Of a stretch of DNA of 22,699 nucleotides, positions 16,306 to 22,699 are shown in pieces. Source of the stretch: Bacteroides sp. (GTDB taxonomy: Bacteria > Bacteroidota > Bacteroidia > Bacteroidales > Bacteroidaceae); contig DXLM01000003.1 in NCBI GenBank assembly GCA_019414725.1, positions 56,876 to 79,574 on the forward strand. The letters run 5' to 3'. The notes under the pieces were generated by a model. That model did not search any database. It was not told the DNA's origin and saw nothing but the letters and a program-made list of their open reading frames with translations. The translations under genes were made by a program, and so were the position numbers. Positions within the stretch are counted from its first letter, which is position 1. Every line of letters starts with the position of its first letter.

Positions 16306-19188
16306 TTAATTCTCTTTTCTGAAATCGAACATCAGGTTCAGACGTAACCCTTCATCTCCCTTCTTGATACGTATATTTCCCGGCTGACTGTTCGGACCTT
16401 GTTGTTCAATCGGCTTGAACGAACAGATGGCAGGGATATCAAGCAAGAACGATATATCCCCTTCAGGAAATTCGGGCATGGTCCGTTTTGCGCTGCCTTT
16501 CGGTTCTTCGGGTGTAAAGACACGATAGAAAATACCGTCCGTACGCGAATAAACAGTAAAAGGTGCTGTATCGCTTTCGAACGTAGCCCAATACATATTG
16601 GCATGATAGCCCTTAAATTCAGGGTAAACGAGATTGTCGTAACTCTCGCCCGTAACGGTATTGTTGTAATCTTTATGCCAGATACCATAATTCGTACCCG
16701 GAATACGGTTTTTCCACACCCTATAAGGTCCTCTGCCCAGCCATTTCATTCCCTTACAAATGCGTTCCGGATAAGAAAAAGTCAATCCCAGATTATATAC
16801 CTCCGTATCCATGAAAGCATCATCGAAACCTCCGCCTCCTGATGCACGATTCAGCAGTACCGCATCCATGTAAAGCAATCCCTGAGAGGTAAGCCGCCAG
16901 ACAATCGAATCGGCTCCTCCCTTGTAGCGGGCACAAAAAACGGCTTCTTCCGAATCCTGACGCACATAACTGATGGCAGGCTGGCAGAGCATCTTCATGC
17001 CGACTGCTACCGGACCATTGGTTAAAGGTATCTCAGTATTCCCCGAAAGCACACGGAGAATCATCCCCGTAGCCGCATCGAAAGTTACGCTTACCTTCTC
17101 ACTTTTCAGTACAATTTCTTTTCCGTTGTTACGTGCCGAAACAGTATTGCCGGACAAGCCTGTGGAAACCTGTGCCAAATGACGCTGAAAATACGGATTT
17201 GCCAACCGGATAGGAAAAGACCAATCACAAATACGATGTCCGTCCCTGTCGAAGGCTTCCAGTTTCAATACATCTCCTTCAGCAAAAGAAGCCGGCAACG
17301 AAAAACGAGCTTTGCCTGTTTCACCCGGAGACAAGGCAGGAAGCGTAACCTCGCCACGCGCCAATATACGGGAAACAGCTCCCTGCATAGGAATGTCACA
17401 CGACAAAACTTCATAAGTCATCCGGCAATCTTTTAAATTGGTATAGATATATTCATTCGAGACGAAAAAGCTTCCATCGAAATGTTCTGTTATAAGCAAG
17501 GGTTTTATCTGTACCGGCGACCACTGGGAACGTATGGCATAGAAACTTCCTTCCTTTTCCCTGCGTGGTCCCACAACACCATCGGGAGCATTCGATCCGT
17601 CCGAATCGAGCACGCCTCCTCTGTCGGAACGTTTGGGAGCCTCGTCACAGAATACCCAGATAAAGCCTCCTGCAAACATGGGATTCGTCATCCACCTGTC
17701 CCAAAAGTCACGAAGTCCGGCTCCTCCACCCTGATCGTACATGGCATGCATAAACTCTGTAGGCATAAACACCTTATATCCGTTAGTAAAGCGTGCCACA
17801 CCTGTAAGGTAGGCCGGATAATGATGCGTATCAAGTCCGTCGAAATCAGCCCAGGGATGGATGACATGCCGACGCTGAAACTTATCGTATTTACAGAAAA
17901 GGCTGTCATTATCGGTATTCCATCCGCCTTCGTTTCCGTTACTCCATAAGATAACCGACGGATGATTCACATCCCGTTCTACCATTTCCCTGATCAGCCG
18001 TGCACCGGTTTCCGTATCATAACGTCCATGCCAGCCCGAAAGCTCATCGATATATACCAGTCCGAGAGAGTCGCACATATCAAGAAAATGTTCATCGGGC
18101 GGATAATGAGAACGTACAGCATTCATATTCATTTCTTTAATGAGCAGAGCATCCTGACGACTCATGGCTGCACTTGTAGTCCGTCCGCCGTCTACCGAAA
18201 ACGAATGCCGGTTGATACCTTTCACAATCAGGCGGGTTCCGTTCAGATAAATACCGTCTTGCGGAAAAAACTCAATGGTACGGAATCCGATCCGTTCTTC
18301 ACGAACCTGAATAACGTTTCCGCTACGATCTTTCAGTTCCAAACGCGCCACATAAAGTTCCGGAGCTTCGGTATTCCATACTTTTACATCCGACCATTTG
18401 GATGTAAACTCTGTTTCTCTGCCGAAGGTGGCAAGCGGACAACTGACCTGCTCTTTGCCTTGCAGTGTCCGTAAGGGCTTTCCGTCTTTCAACTCTCTTA
18501 TGGATACAGCCAGCACATGTCCTTCGGCATTGCCAGTCGTGCGCACCGAAGCACGCAGCGAACCGTCTGCACGTGCATCGAGTATAAAATGTTCCATCGA
18601 AACAGCAGGAACGACCTCCAGCCATACCGGACGATAGATGCCCCCATACAGCCACCAGTCGGCACGTCGTTCGGCAGCATTCACCGACTTGTTTGCAGAC
18701 TGCTTGGCTACTTTCACTTCGAGCAGGTTTTCCCCCTCGGCTTTCAGCAGTGAAGTTATGTCATAAGAAAAACGATAAAAAGCTCCCTGATGGATTTGTC
18801 CTGCCGATTTGCCATTTACCCAAACTTCGGCATCGGTCATCACTCCGTCGAAAAACAGTTTAATGCGGTCGTTTTTTTCACAATCGGGAGTAAGAAAACG
18901 ATAGCGGTATATACCTGTTTCATCACTGGGTTTTGCTCCTTTGATGGTATAATAACGTCCATAAGTGTATTCTCCAAATCCTTGCAATTCCCAGCAGGAA
19001 GGGACTTCTATTGATTTCCACTTTCCGGAATTTTGTCCTTTGGAACAATAAAATTCCCATGTACGGGTATAGTCTGTACCTGTCCCCGACAGGTAGATAC
19101 GTTCGGGATGTGGAGCCTGTGCCTGCATATTCAGTGCAGAACAGATGCCTAGTGCAAGCAAAGCACGACGGATAATGTGTGTTTTCAT
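16306..19188 (-). CDS. GH2 beta-galactosidase-like glycosidase, secreted
   Basis: A 960-residue GH2 enzyme with signal peptide MKTHIIRRALLALGICSALN, cleavage probably after MQAQA. Order of parts: jelly-roll sugar-binding domain (about 40-195, with WEFYCSKGQNSGKW and VWVNGKSAGQIHQGAF), immunoglobulin-like domain (about 200-305), TIM barrel (about 306-600), then C-terminal beta domains ending in a large galactose-mutarotase-like domain (about 700-955, KWLGRGPYRVWKNR). Acid/base is Glu420 in WSNGNEGGWN and nucleophile Glu478 in FMPTEFMH. It probably releases terminal beta-linked galactose or a related sugar in the periplasm; specificity in GH2 is not readable from these motifs. It stands alone, between the pot operon and a DUF2027 gene, with no SusCD nearby. 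Confidence 0.92.
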   Translation of the reverse strand: MKTHIIRRALLALGICSALNMQAQAPHPERIYLSGTGTDYTRTWEFYCSKGQNSGKWKSIEVPSCWELQGFGEYTYGRYYTIKGAKPSDETGIYRYRFLTPDCEKNDRIKLFFDGVMTDAEVWVNGKSAGQIHQGAFYRFSYDITSLLKAEGENLLEVKVAKQSANKSVNAAERRADWWLYGGIYRPVWLEVVPAVSMEHFILDARADGSLRASVRTTGNAEGHVLAVSIRELKDGKPLRTLQGKEQVSCPLATFGRETEFTSKWSDVKVWNTEAPELYVARLELKDRSGNVIQVREERIGFRTIEFFPQDGIYLNGTRLIVKGINRHSFSVDGGRTTSAAMSRQDALLIKEMNMNAVRSHYPPDEHFLDMCDSLGLVYIDELSGWHGRYDTETGARLIREMVERDVNHPSVILWSNGNEGGWNTDNDSLFCKYDKFQRRHVIHPWADFDGLDTHHYPAYLTGVARFTNGYKVFMPTEFMHAMYDQGGGAGLRDFWDRWMTNPMFAGGFIWVFCDEAPKRSDRGGVLDSDGSNAPDGVVGPRREKEGSFYAIRSQWSPVQIKPLLITEHFDGSFFVSNEYIYTNLKDCRMTYEVLSCDIPMQGAVSRILARGEVTLPALSPGETGKARFSLPASFAEGDVLKLEAFDRDGHRICDWSFPIRLANPYFQRHLAQVSTGLSGNTVSARNNGKEIVLKSEKVSVTFDAATGMILRVLSGNTEIPLTNGPVAVGMKMLCQPAISYVRQDSEEAVFCARYKGGADSIVWRLTSQGLLYMDAVLLNRASGGGGFDDAFMDTEVYNLGLTFSYPERICKGMKWLGRGPYRVWKNRIPGTNYGIWHKDYNNTVTGESYDNLVYPEFKGYHANMYWATFESDTAPFTVYSRTDGIFYRVFTPEEPKGSAKRTMPEFPEGDISFLLDIPAICSFKPIEQQGPNSQPGNIRIKKGDEGLRLNLMFDFRKEN

Positions 19189-19190
19189 AT

Positions 19191-19222
19191 AAAAAAATGC
19201 CTGAATTGGATTCTTTCAGGCA
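19191..19222 (-). promoter_or_regulatory. Terminator-like inverted repeat directly before the GH2 start codon
   Basis: On the minus strand TGCCTGAA, 9 bases, TTCAGGCA (19198-19222), then seven T (19191-19197) and AT before the ATG at 19188. It has the form of an intrinsic terminator or of an operator. The best -7 box, TATCTTTG (19221-19228), overlaps its outer end, so a transcript from that box would contain only the second half-stem. Confidence 0.55.
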
Positions 19223-19228
19223 AAGATA
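19221..19228 (-). promoter_or_regulatory. -7 promoter box of the GH2 gene
   Basis: TATCTTTG on the minus strand matches TAnnTTTG; the ATG is 32 bases downstream. No clear -33 TTTG at the usual distance. It shares two bases with the inverted repeat 19198-19222. Confidence 0.5.
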
Positions 19229-19326
19229 AGGATTCGAAAAGAGCAGGGAAATAGAAATTTGTACACTTAGATGTATATTCGTGCATTTCAATGAATTACA
19301 CTTACTGTATACGGACCTAAAAAAAC

Positions 19327-19361
19327 ATGCTCTTCTTTTCCGGAAAATATGCTCTTCTTTT
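19327..19361. repeat. 13-bp direct repeat ATGCTCTTCTTTT, 22 bp period
   Basis: Identical 13-mers at 19327-19339 and 19349-19361, same orientation, about two helical turns apart. They lie about 100 bp upstream of the GH2 -7 box and just after the DUF2027 terminator. Position and spacing suggest a regulator binding site for the GH2 gene; this is inference. Confidence 0.5.
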
Positions 19362-19365
19362 GATT

Positions 19366-19405
19366 AAAATATCAGCATCTTTTTCTGAAAAGATGCTGAT
19401 ATTTT
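19366..19405 (-). terminator. Intrinsic terminator of the DUF2027-Smr gene
   Basis: A perfect 18-bp stem (19366-19383 with 19388-19405) around a 4-base loop. The flanks AAAA...TTTT give a short T run on both strands, so it can end transcription in either direction; here the only gene reading into it is the leftward DUF2027 gene, which stops at 19473. Confidence 0.8.
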
Positions 19406-19472
19406 CAGAGCAGGAATAAATCTGTGTGATTTATGTCCGGAATGGTATTCTGGTTTCCTGCTGTTACCCCGG

Positions 19473-20525
19473 TTATCGGATAGTCACCATGGTAGCTCCG
19501 AAACCGTATTCACGGAACGAAGCGTCCTGACTGGGATAGTTTTTATATTTGCGCTTGAGTTCATCAAGTATGGCACGACGCAAGACTCCATCACCTTTTC
19601 CGTGGATAAACACGATTTTCTGTCCTTTCTTATTCTTGTATTCTTCCAGTGTCTTGCGGAATACATCAAGCTGATAGTTCAGCATTTCTGCATTTCCCAT
19701 ACCTGTAGTATCGTCCAGCAGTTCATGAATGTGCAAGTCTACTTCTACAATATCATTTTTTACCTTGTGCTGTTTCTTTTGCAGCTTGGCTGGAACATCC
19801 GACACATTCTTCTGCAACAGGGCTTCCTTGATATCGTTGGCCGAAACATATACTTGTTTTACTTCTTCATCATCGCGTACAATATCGTATATCAAAGCCG
19901 GTTCGGCAAAGAAATCACTCTGCTGGAACGTATGCAACTTGTAGAATTTTACGGTATCAATACGCACTTCCGTATTGATGGCATTCTTCAGAAGGAAAGT
20001 ACGGTCGTCTTTATAAGCAAGCAGTTGCACGGCTACATGTTCCATACCGTTCAATGCACTCTTTTCGAACTCCTCCAGATGCATCTTCATATTCGGCTTG
20101 ATGGTTCCTCTGCTGCGCAATGTCCAGCTTTTTCCTTCTGCCGACAAATACAGATAATCGACAAAATAGTTGCTGTCGTTCACCAGATAAGCATCAAAAG
20201 CAGTCGATGAAATGGCCTTTACATCCTGAGGCACATAAGCCAGATATACGTTCAATACATCATTTCCCCGTATCTCCGGAGCACGGTATGTTACAGGCTT
20301 TTCTTCCTCTATTTCTTCTTCGGCTGCTTGCGGTGCTTCGGGTTTCTTTGCCGACTTAAGCGGAATATTATAGTCATCCGTCTGAATGACAACACACTCC
20401 TTTATCAGCATAGGTATCTCAAAACCGTCTTCACCTTCTACCAGCGCAACATCTTTTCCCTGAAATCCTCTTACTATTCCTCCTCCTACTTCGCTAAGGA
20501 AGCGGACTTTATCTCCTATTTTCAT
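19473..20525 (-). CDS. DUF2027 and Smr domain protein
   Basis: A 350-residue cytoplasmic protein. Residues 1-50 form a small beta-barrel-like region (MKIGDKVRFLSEVGGGIVRGF) that resembles the KOW/Tudor-type start of MutS2-related proteins. Residues 60-80 are an acidic, probably flexible linker. Residues 85-215 are the DUF2027 core. The C-terminal Smr domain (about 260-350) has both conserved motifs: VDLHIHEL (262-269) and HGKGDGVLRRAI (308-319). Smr domains bind branched DNA or act as nucleases on nucleic acid; members with HGxGxG-type motifs are often active. No MutS ATPase is present, so this is not MutS2 itself. The cellular role is not known to me. It is divergent from queA. Confidence 0.88.
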   Translation of the reverse strand: MKIGDKVRFLSEVGGGIVRGFQGKDVALVEGEDGFEIPMLIKECVVIQTDDYNIPLKSAKKPEAPQAAEEEIEEEKPVTYRAPEIRGNDVLNVYLAYVPQDVKAISSTAFDAYLVNDSNYFVDYLYLSAEGKSWTLRSRGTIKPNMKMHLEEFEKSALNGMEHVAVQLLAYKDDRTFLLKNAINTEVRIDTVKFYKLHTFQQSDFFAEPALIYDIVRDDEEVKQVYVSANDIKEALLQKNVSDVPAKLQKKQHKVKNDIVEVDLHIHELLDDTTGMGNAEMLNYQLDVFRKTLEEYKNKKGQKIVFIHGKGDGVLRRAILDELKRKYKNYPSQDASFREYGFGATMVTIR

Positions 20526-20551
20526 ATTTTCTTCTTATTTGGTTTATTACG

Positions 20552-20559
20552 CAAAAGTA
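20552..20559 (-). promoter_or_regulatory. -7 promoter box of the DUF2027-Smr gene
   Basis: TACTTTTG on the minus strand matches TAnnTTTG and lies 26 bases upstream of the ATG. No -33 TTTG at the expected spacing. Confidence 0.5.
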
Positions 20560-20667
20560 AGGATTTTACTAGTGAGTAATGATATTTTTACCTACTTTTT
20601 AAAGCAATGTTTTTCCTTTATCTATATAGGAAATATTTGAAACCTGCTTCCCCAAAAGCGGACTTCA

Positions 20668-20693
20668 GGCAGTTTTTCCGATAAAAAACTGCC
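20668..20693. repeat. Inverted repeat in the DUF2027/queA divergent region
   Basis: A perfect 10-bp stem, GGCAGTTTTT (20668-20677) with AAAAACTGCC (20684-20693), and a 6-base loop. No T run follows on either strand, so it is not a standard terminator. It sits midway between two divergent promoters and could be a protein-binding site. Nothing else is evident in this 296-base gap except the two -7 boxes. Confidence 0.5.
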
Positions 20694-20785
20694 AGCTCAT
20701 GTATCAGAAAGTGTATTCCGAAAGAAACAAGAATAAAAAAAGTTATTCTTATAGGACTGAGAACAAAAACCCGAAAGAAATTCAG

Positions 20786-20793
20786 TAATTTTG
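20786..20793 (+). promoter_or_regulatory. -7 promoter box of queA
   Basis: TAATTTTG matches TAnnTTTG. The start site would be near 20800, leaving a leader of about 22 nt before the ATG at 20822. No clear -33 element. Confidence 0.55.
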
Positions 20794-20821
20794 CAGATAT
20801 AAAAAAATACTACTCAACACT

Positions 20822-22039
20822 ATGACAGAAACTAAGCATATAAAAATCAGCGATTATAACTATCCGCTACCCGATGAACGTATTGCTAAATTCCCTCTTC
20901 CTGTACGCGACCAGTCGAAATTACTTGTATATCGTCACGGGGAAGTGAGCGAAACTGTATTTACTTCTTTACCCGACTATATGGAACCGGGTATGCTGAT
21001 GGTTTTCAATAATACAAAAGTTATTCAGGCACGCCTGCACTTCAGAAAGGAAACAGGTGCACTGATCGAAATATTTTGTCTGGAACCTATTCAGCCAAAC
21101 GATTATGTACTCAATTTCCAGCAGACTCATCATGCCGCATGGTTATGTATGATCGGTAACCTGAAGAAATGGAAAGAAGGGCCGCTGCATAAAGAGATGA
21201 CGGTAAAAGGAAAAACAATCACGCTGACCGCTACACGCGGAGAATGTCACGGTACAAGTCATTGGGTAGATTTCACCTGGGATAATCCGGAAGTTACCTT
21301 TGCCGATATACTGGAAGTATTCGGCGAACTGCCTATTCCACCTTATCTGGATCGTGAAACTCAGGAAAGCGACAAGGAAACTTATCAGACTGTTTACTCT
21401 AAAATAAAAGGATCGGTTGCTGCTCCTACTGCCGGACTGCATTTTACAGAACGCGTACTGGCATCGCTCAAAGAAAAAGGTGTAGACTTGGAAGAAGTCA
21501 CGCTGCACGTAGGAGCCGGAACATTCAAACCGGTCAAAAGCGAAGAAATAGAAGGTCACGAAATGCATACAGAATACATTTCGGTCAACAAAAGCACTAT
21601 AGAAAAGCTGATTGCACATCGAGGAGAAGCTGTAGCTGTTGGTACAACTTCCGTACGTACACTCGAAAGCTTATATTATATAGGAGTAACTATCAGCCAG
21701 AATCCTGATGCCAGTCAGGAAGAATTGCACGTAAAACAGTGGCAACCCTATGAATCGGATGTTACACTCAGTACCATAGAGTCACTGCAATGTATATTGG
21801 ATTATATGAACCGCCATAATCTTGACGCACTCCATACAAGTACGCAGATTATTATCGCTCCCGGATACGAATACAAAATAGTGAAGCGCATGGTCACAAA
21901 CTTCCACCAGCCTCAAAGTACACTGCTTTTGCTGGTTTCGGCTTTCGTAAAAGGTGACTGGCATAAAATCTATGATTACGCACTGGCACACGATTTCCGT
22001 TTCCTGAGCTACGGAGACTCTTCGCTGCTTATTCCTTGA
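20822..22039 (+). CDS. queA: S-adenosylmethionine:tRNA ribosyltransferase-isomerase QueA
   Basis: A 405-residue enzyme that transfers and isomerises the ribose of S-adenosylmethionine onto 7-aminomethyl-7-deazaguanine in tRNA, giving epoxyqueuosine. Family marks: the N-terminal DYNYPLPDERIAKFPLPVRD (11-30), VFNNTKVIQARL (61-72), SVAAPTAGLHFT (198-209), LHVGAGTFKPV (228-238) and GTTSVRTLES in the C-terminal part. It is about 50 residues longer than E. coli QueA (356), with extra sequence around 140-155 and 285-300 (ISQNPDASQEELHVKQW), which I believe is common in Bacteroidota. No other queuosine gene is adjacent. No convincing terminator directly follows it. Confidence 0.96.
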   Translation: MTETKHIKISDYNYPLPDERIAKFPLPVRDQSKLLVYRHGEVSETVFTSLPDYMEPGMLMVFNNTKVIQARLHFRKETGALIEIFCLEPIQPNDYVLNFQQTHHAAWLCMIGNLKKWKEGPLHKEMTVKGKTITLTATRGECHGTSHWVDFTWDNPEVTFADILEVFGELPIPPYLDRETQESDKETYQTVYSKIKGSVAAPTAGLHFTERVLASLKEKGVDLEEVTLHVGAGTFKPVKSEEIEGHEMHTEYISVNKSTIEKLIAHRGEAVAVGTTSVRTLESLYYIGVTISQNPDASQEELHVKQWQPYESDVTLSTIESLQCILDYMNRHNLDALHTSTQIIIAPGYEYKIVKRMVTNFHQPQSTLLLLVSAFVKGDWHKIYDYALAHDFRFLSYGDSSLLIP

Positions 22040-22122
22040 AGCACTCTTTGATATAAATCAAGAAAAGGGCATCGGAAGTCATTTTTTTCTTATTAGATGA
22101 ATAAAGAATAAACAAAACCCTG

Positions 22123-22130
22123 TAATTTTG
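22123..22130 (+). promoter_or_regulatory. -7 promoter box of the 28-codon ORF unit
   Basis: TAATTTTG matches TAnnTTTG. Transcription would start near 22137, giving a leader of about 108 nt before the ATG at 22245. No TTTG occurs at -33. Confidence 0.5.
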
Positions 22131-22196
22131 TGTTGTAAAACATAAAACAAGGATAACATTAACTAGACTAACCCCATAAAAAGAGGGGAAAAGCAA

Positions 22197-22214
22197 TACT
22201 AAATTAACTTAGTA
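22197..22214 (+). promoter_or_regulatory. Hairpin in the leader of the 28-codon ORF
   Basis: TACTAA (22197-22202) pairs with TTAGTA (22209-22214) around a 6-base loop, and a weaker CCCC/GGGG pairing lies just upstream (about 22172-22188). The hairpins end before the purine-rich AAAGAAAGGG ribosome-binding-like stretch at 22227-22236. The leader contains no other ATG. A regulatory role is only inferred. Confidence 0.35.
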
Positions 22215-22244
22215 AACGCAAAAACAAAAGAAAGGGTAACAATT

Positions 22245-22331
22245 ATGAAACAGGTAAAAGATTTATTCAAAGCTATTAAAAAAAACTTGAATGCAAGTGC
22301 AATGGCAATGTACGGTCAGTATACAAGATAA
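22245..22331 (+). CDS. Candidate 28-residue small protein, unknown function
   Basis: The ORF starts MKQVKDLFKAIKKNLN and ends MAMYGQYTR, then TAA. The first 16 residues fit an amphipathic basic helix (Leu7, Phe8, Ile11 and Leu15 on one side; Lys2, 5, 9, 12 and 13 on the other). A purine-rich AAAGAAAGGG lies 8 bases upstream of the ATG, in a phylum where such sites are rare. It has its own promoter-like box at 22123 and a strong terminator 50 bases after its stop, so the whole transcript would be about 280 nt. It is not the smalltalk small-protein family that I know from Bacteroides. Alternatives are a leader peptide or an incidental ORF in a small RNA. Confidence 0.55.
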   Translation: MKQVKDLFKAIKKNLNASAMAMYGQYTR

Positions 22332-22379
22332 TATACACCGTACTGATTTTAGAAAAACATCAATACATCATCCATAACC

Positions 22380-22424
22380 AGAGGACGAAAGATTTTCAGA
22401 TAAAATCTTTTGTCCTCTTTTTTT
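22380..22424 (+). terminator. Strong intrinsic terminator after the 28-codon ORF
   Basis: A 17-bp stem with one G-T wobble, left arm 22380-22396 (AGAGGACGAAAGATTTT), loop CAGAT (22397-22401), right arm 22402-22418, followed by seven T. It is among the strongest terminator structures in the window. Confidence 0.9.
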
Positions 22425-22699
22425 ATATTCAGTAAACTGAAGCTTTACACACTCTTACAGATTATTCATTACCACCAATCAAGATATCTTCCCCCTACCT
22501 TCTCAGCCTAAGGGATATTCTATTCTTCCACTCAGACCATGCAAGTTATCGCATGATATCTTTAAGACACTCATATTTCTCCAGAGAATAAGGCGAATGA
22601 TCGGGTAAGGCGTGAACCAGTTGTTACGTTAATCCGTTTTTATCGGGTCAGTAGAAATTTCGTGGGGATTATTTTTTATACTCGTAAAGTATTGCTTAC
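22425..22699. other. Right-edge stretch without a complete gene
   Basis: About 275 bases. No tRNA, insertion sequence end or CRISPR unit is visible. On the minus strand two protein-like stretches occur in different frames: 22629-22697, open to the edge and ending NNPHEISTDPIKTD, and 22546-22623, reading QLVHALPDHSPYSLEKYE and on to KDIMR, then TAA. They are separated by 8 bases containing TAA twice. This may be the true 3' end of a leftward gene (first stretch) plus chance, or a frameshifted remnant. Confidence 0.4.

Noticed and set aside
19602..20210. A 202-codon plus-strand frame opposite the DUF2027-Smr gene
   Set aside because: Shadow of a gene with conserved Smr motifs; the translation has no family features.
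22040..22122. Terminator for queA directly after its stop
   Set aside because: Only a weak TTTGAT/ATCAAG pairing is present, not next to the later T run; not strong enough to call.
1..22699. CRISPR arrays, tRNA or rRNA genes, insertion sequences
   Set aside because: No regularly spaced repeats, cloverleaf-like segments, transposase motifs or terminal inverted repeats were seen on either strand.

Overview
The window looks like a chromosomal segment of a gut Bacteroidota bacterium, most likely Bacteroides or Phocaeicola. Three things support this: repeated matches to the Bacteroides promoter -7 element TAnnTTTG upstream of genes, carbohydrate genes arranged as in xylan utilization loci, and few Shine-Dalgarno sequences. 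The species cannot be fixed from the sequence alone.

Left region (1-8180): part of a xylan utilization locus. A leftward operon runs SGNH/SASA-type acetylesterase, GPH-type sugar:cation symporter, lipoprotein GH10 endo-xylanase, cytoplasmic GH43, then a further exported protein whose first 17 codons reach the left edge. A GH115 alpha-glucuronidase is transcribed divergently from the acetylesterase. Together they would remove acetyl and (methyl)glucuronic acid groups, cut the xylan backbone, import the short oligosaccharides and finish them in the cytoplasm. No SusC/SusD pair or regulator gene is visible. The divergent intergenic region carries a good promoter for GH115 and a pair of TGTTACAT direct repeats 21 bp apart, a plausible activator site.

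Middle region (8340-16240): a GNAT acetyltransferase converges on an envelope gene with a GT51 peptidoglycan glycosyltransferase domain and an AsmA-like N-terminal part. Upstream of that lies a secreted protein rich in Pro, Arg and His in its C-terminal half. Next comes a complete polyamine ABC importer operon, potA-potB-potC-potD, leftward. PotA has a duplicated C-terminal TOBE-like domain. PotD is a lipoprotein with an extra C-terminal membrane helix and a strongly basic tail.

Right region (16306-22699): a secreted GH2 beta-galactosidase-like enzyme, a DUF2027-Smr protein, and the tRNA queuosine gene queA divergent from it. After queA there is a compact unit not explained by known annotation: promoter-like box, leader of about 110 nt, a 28-codon ORF and a very strong intrinsic terminator. 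The last 280 bases hold no complete gene, only two short protein-like stretches on the minus strand that may be the 3' end of a gene or a decayed remnant.
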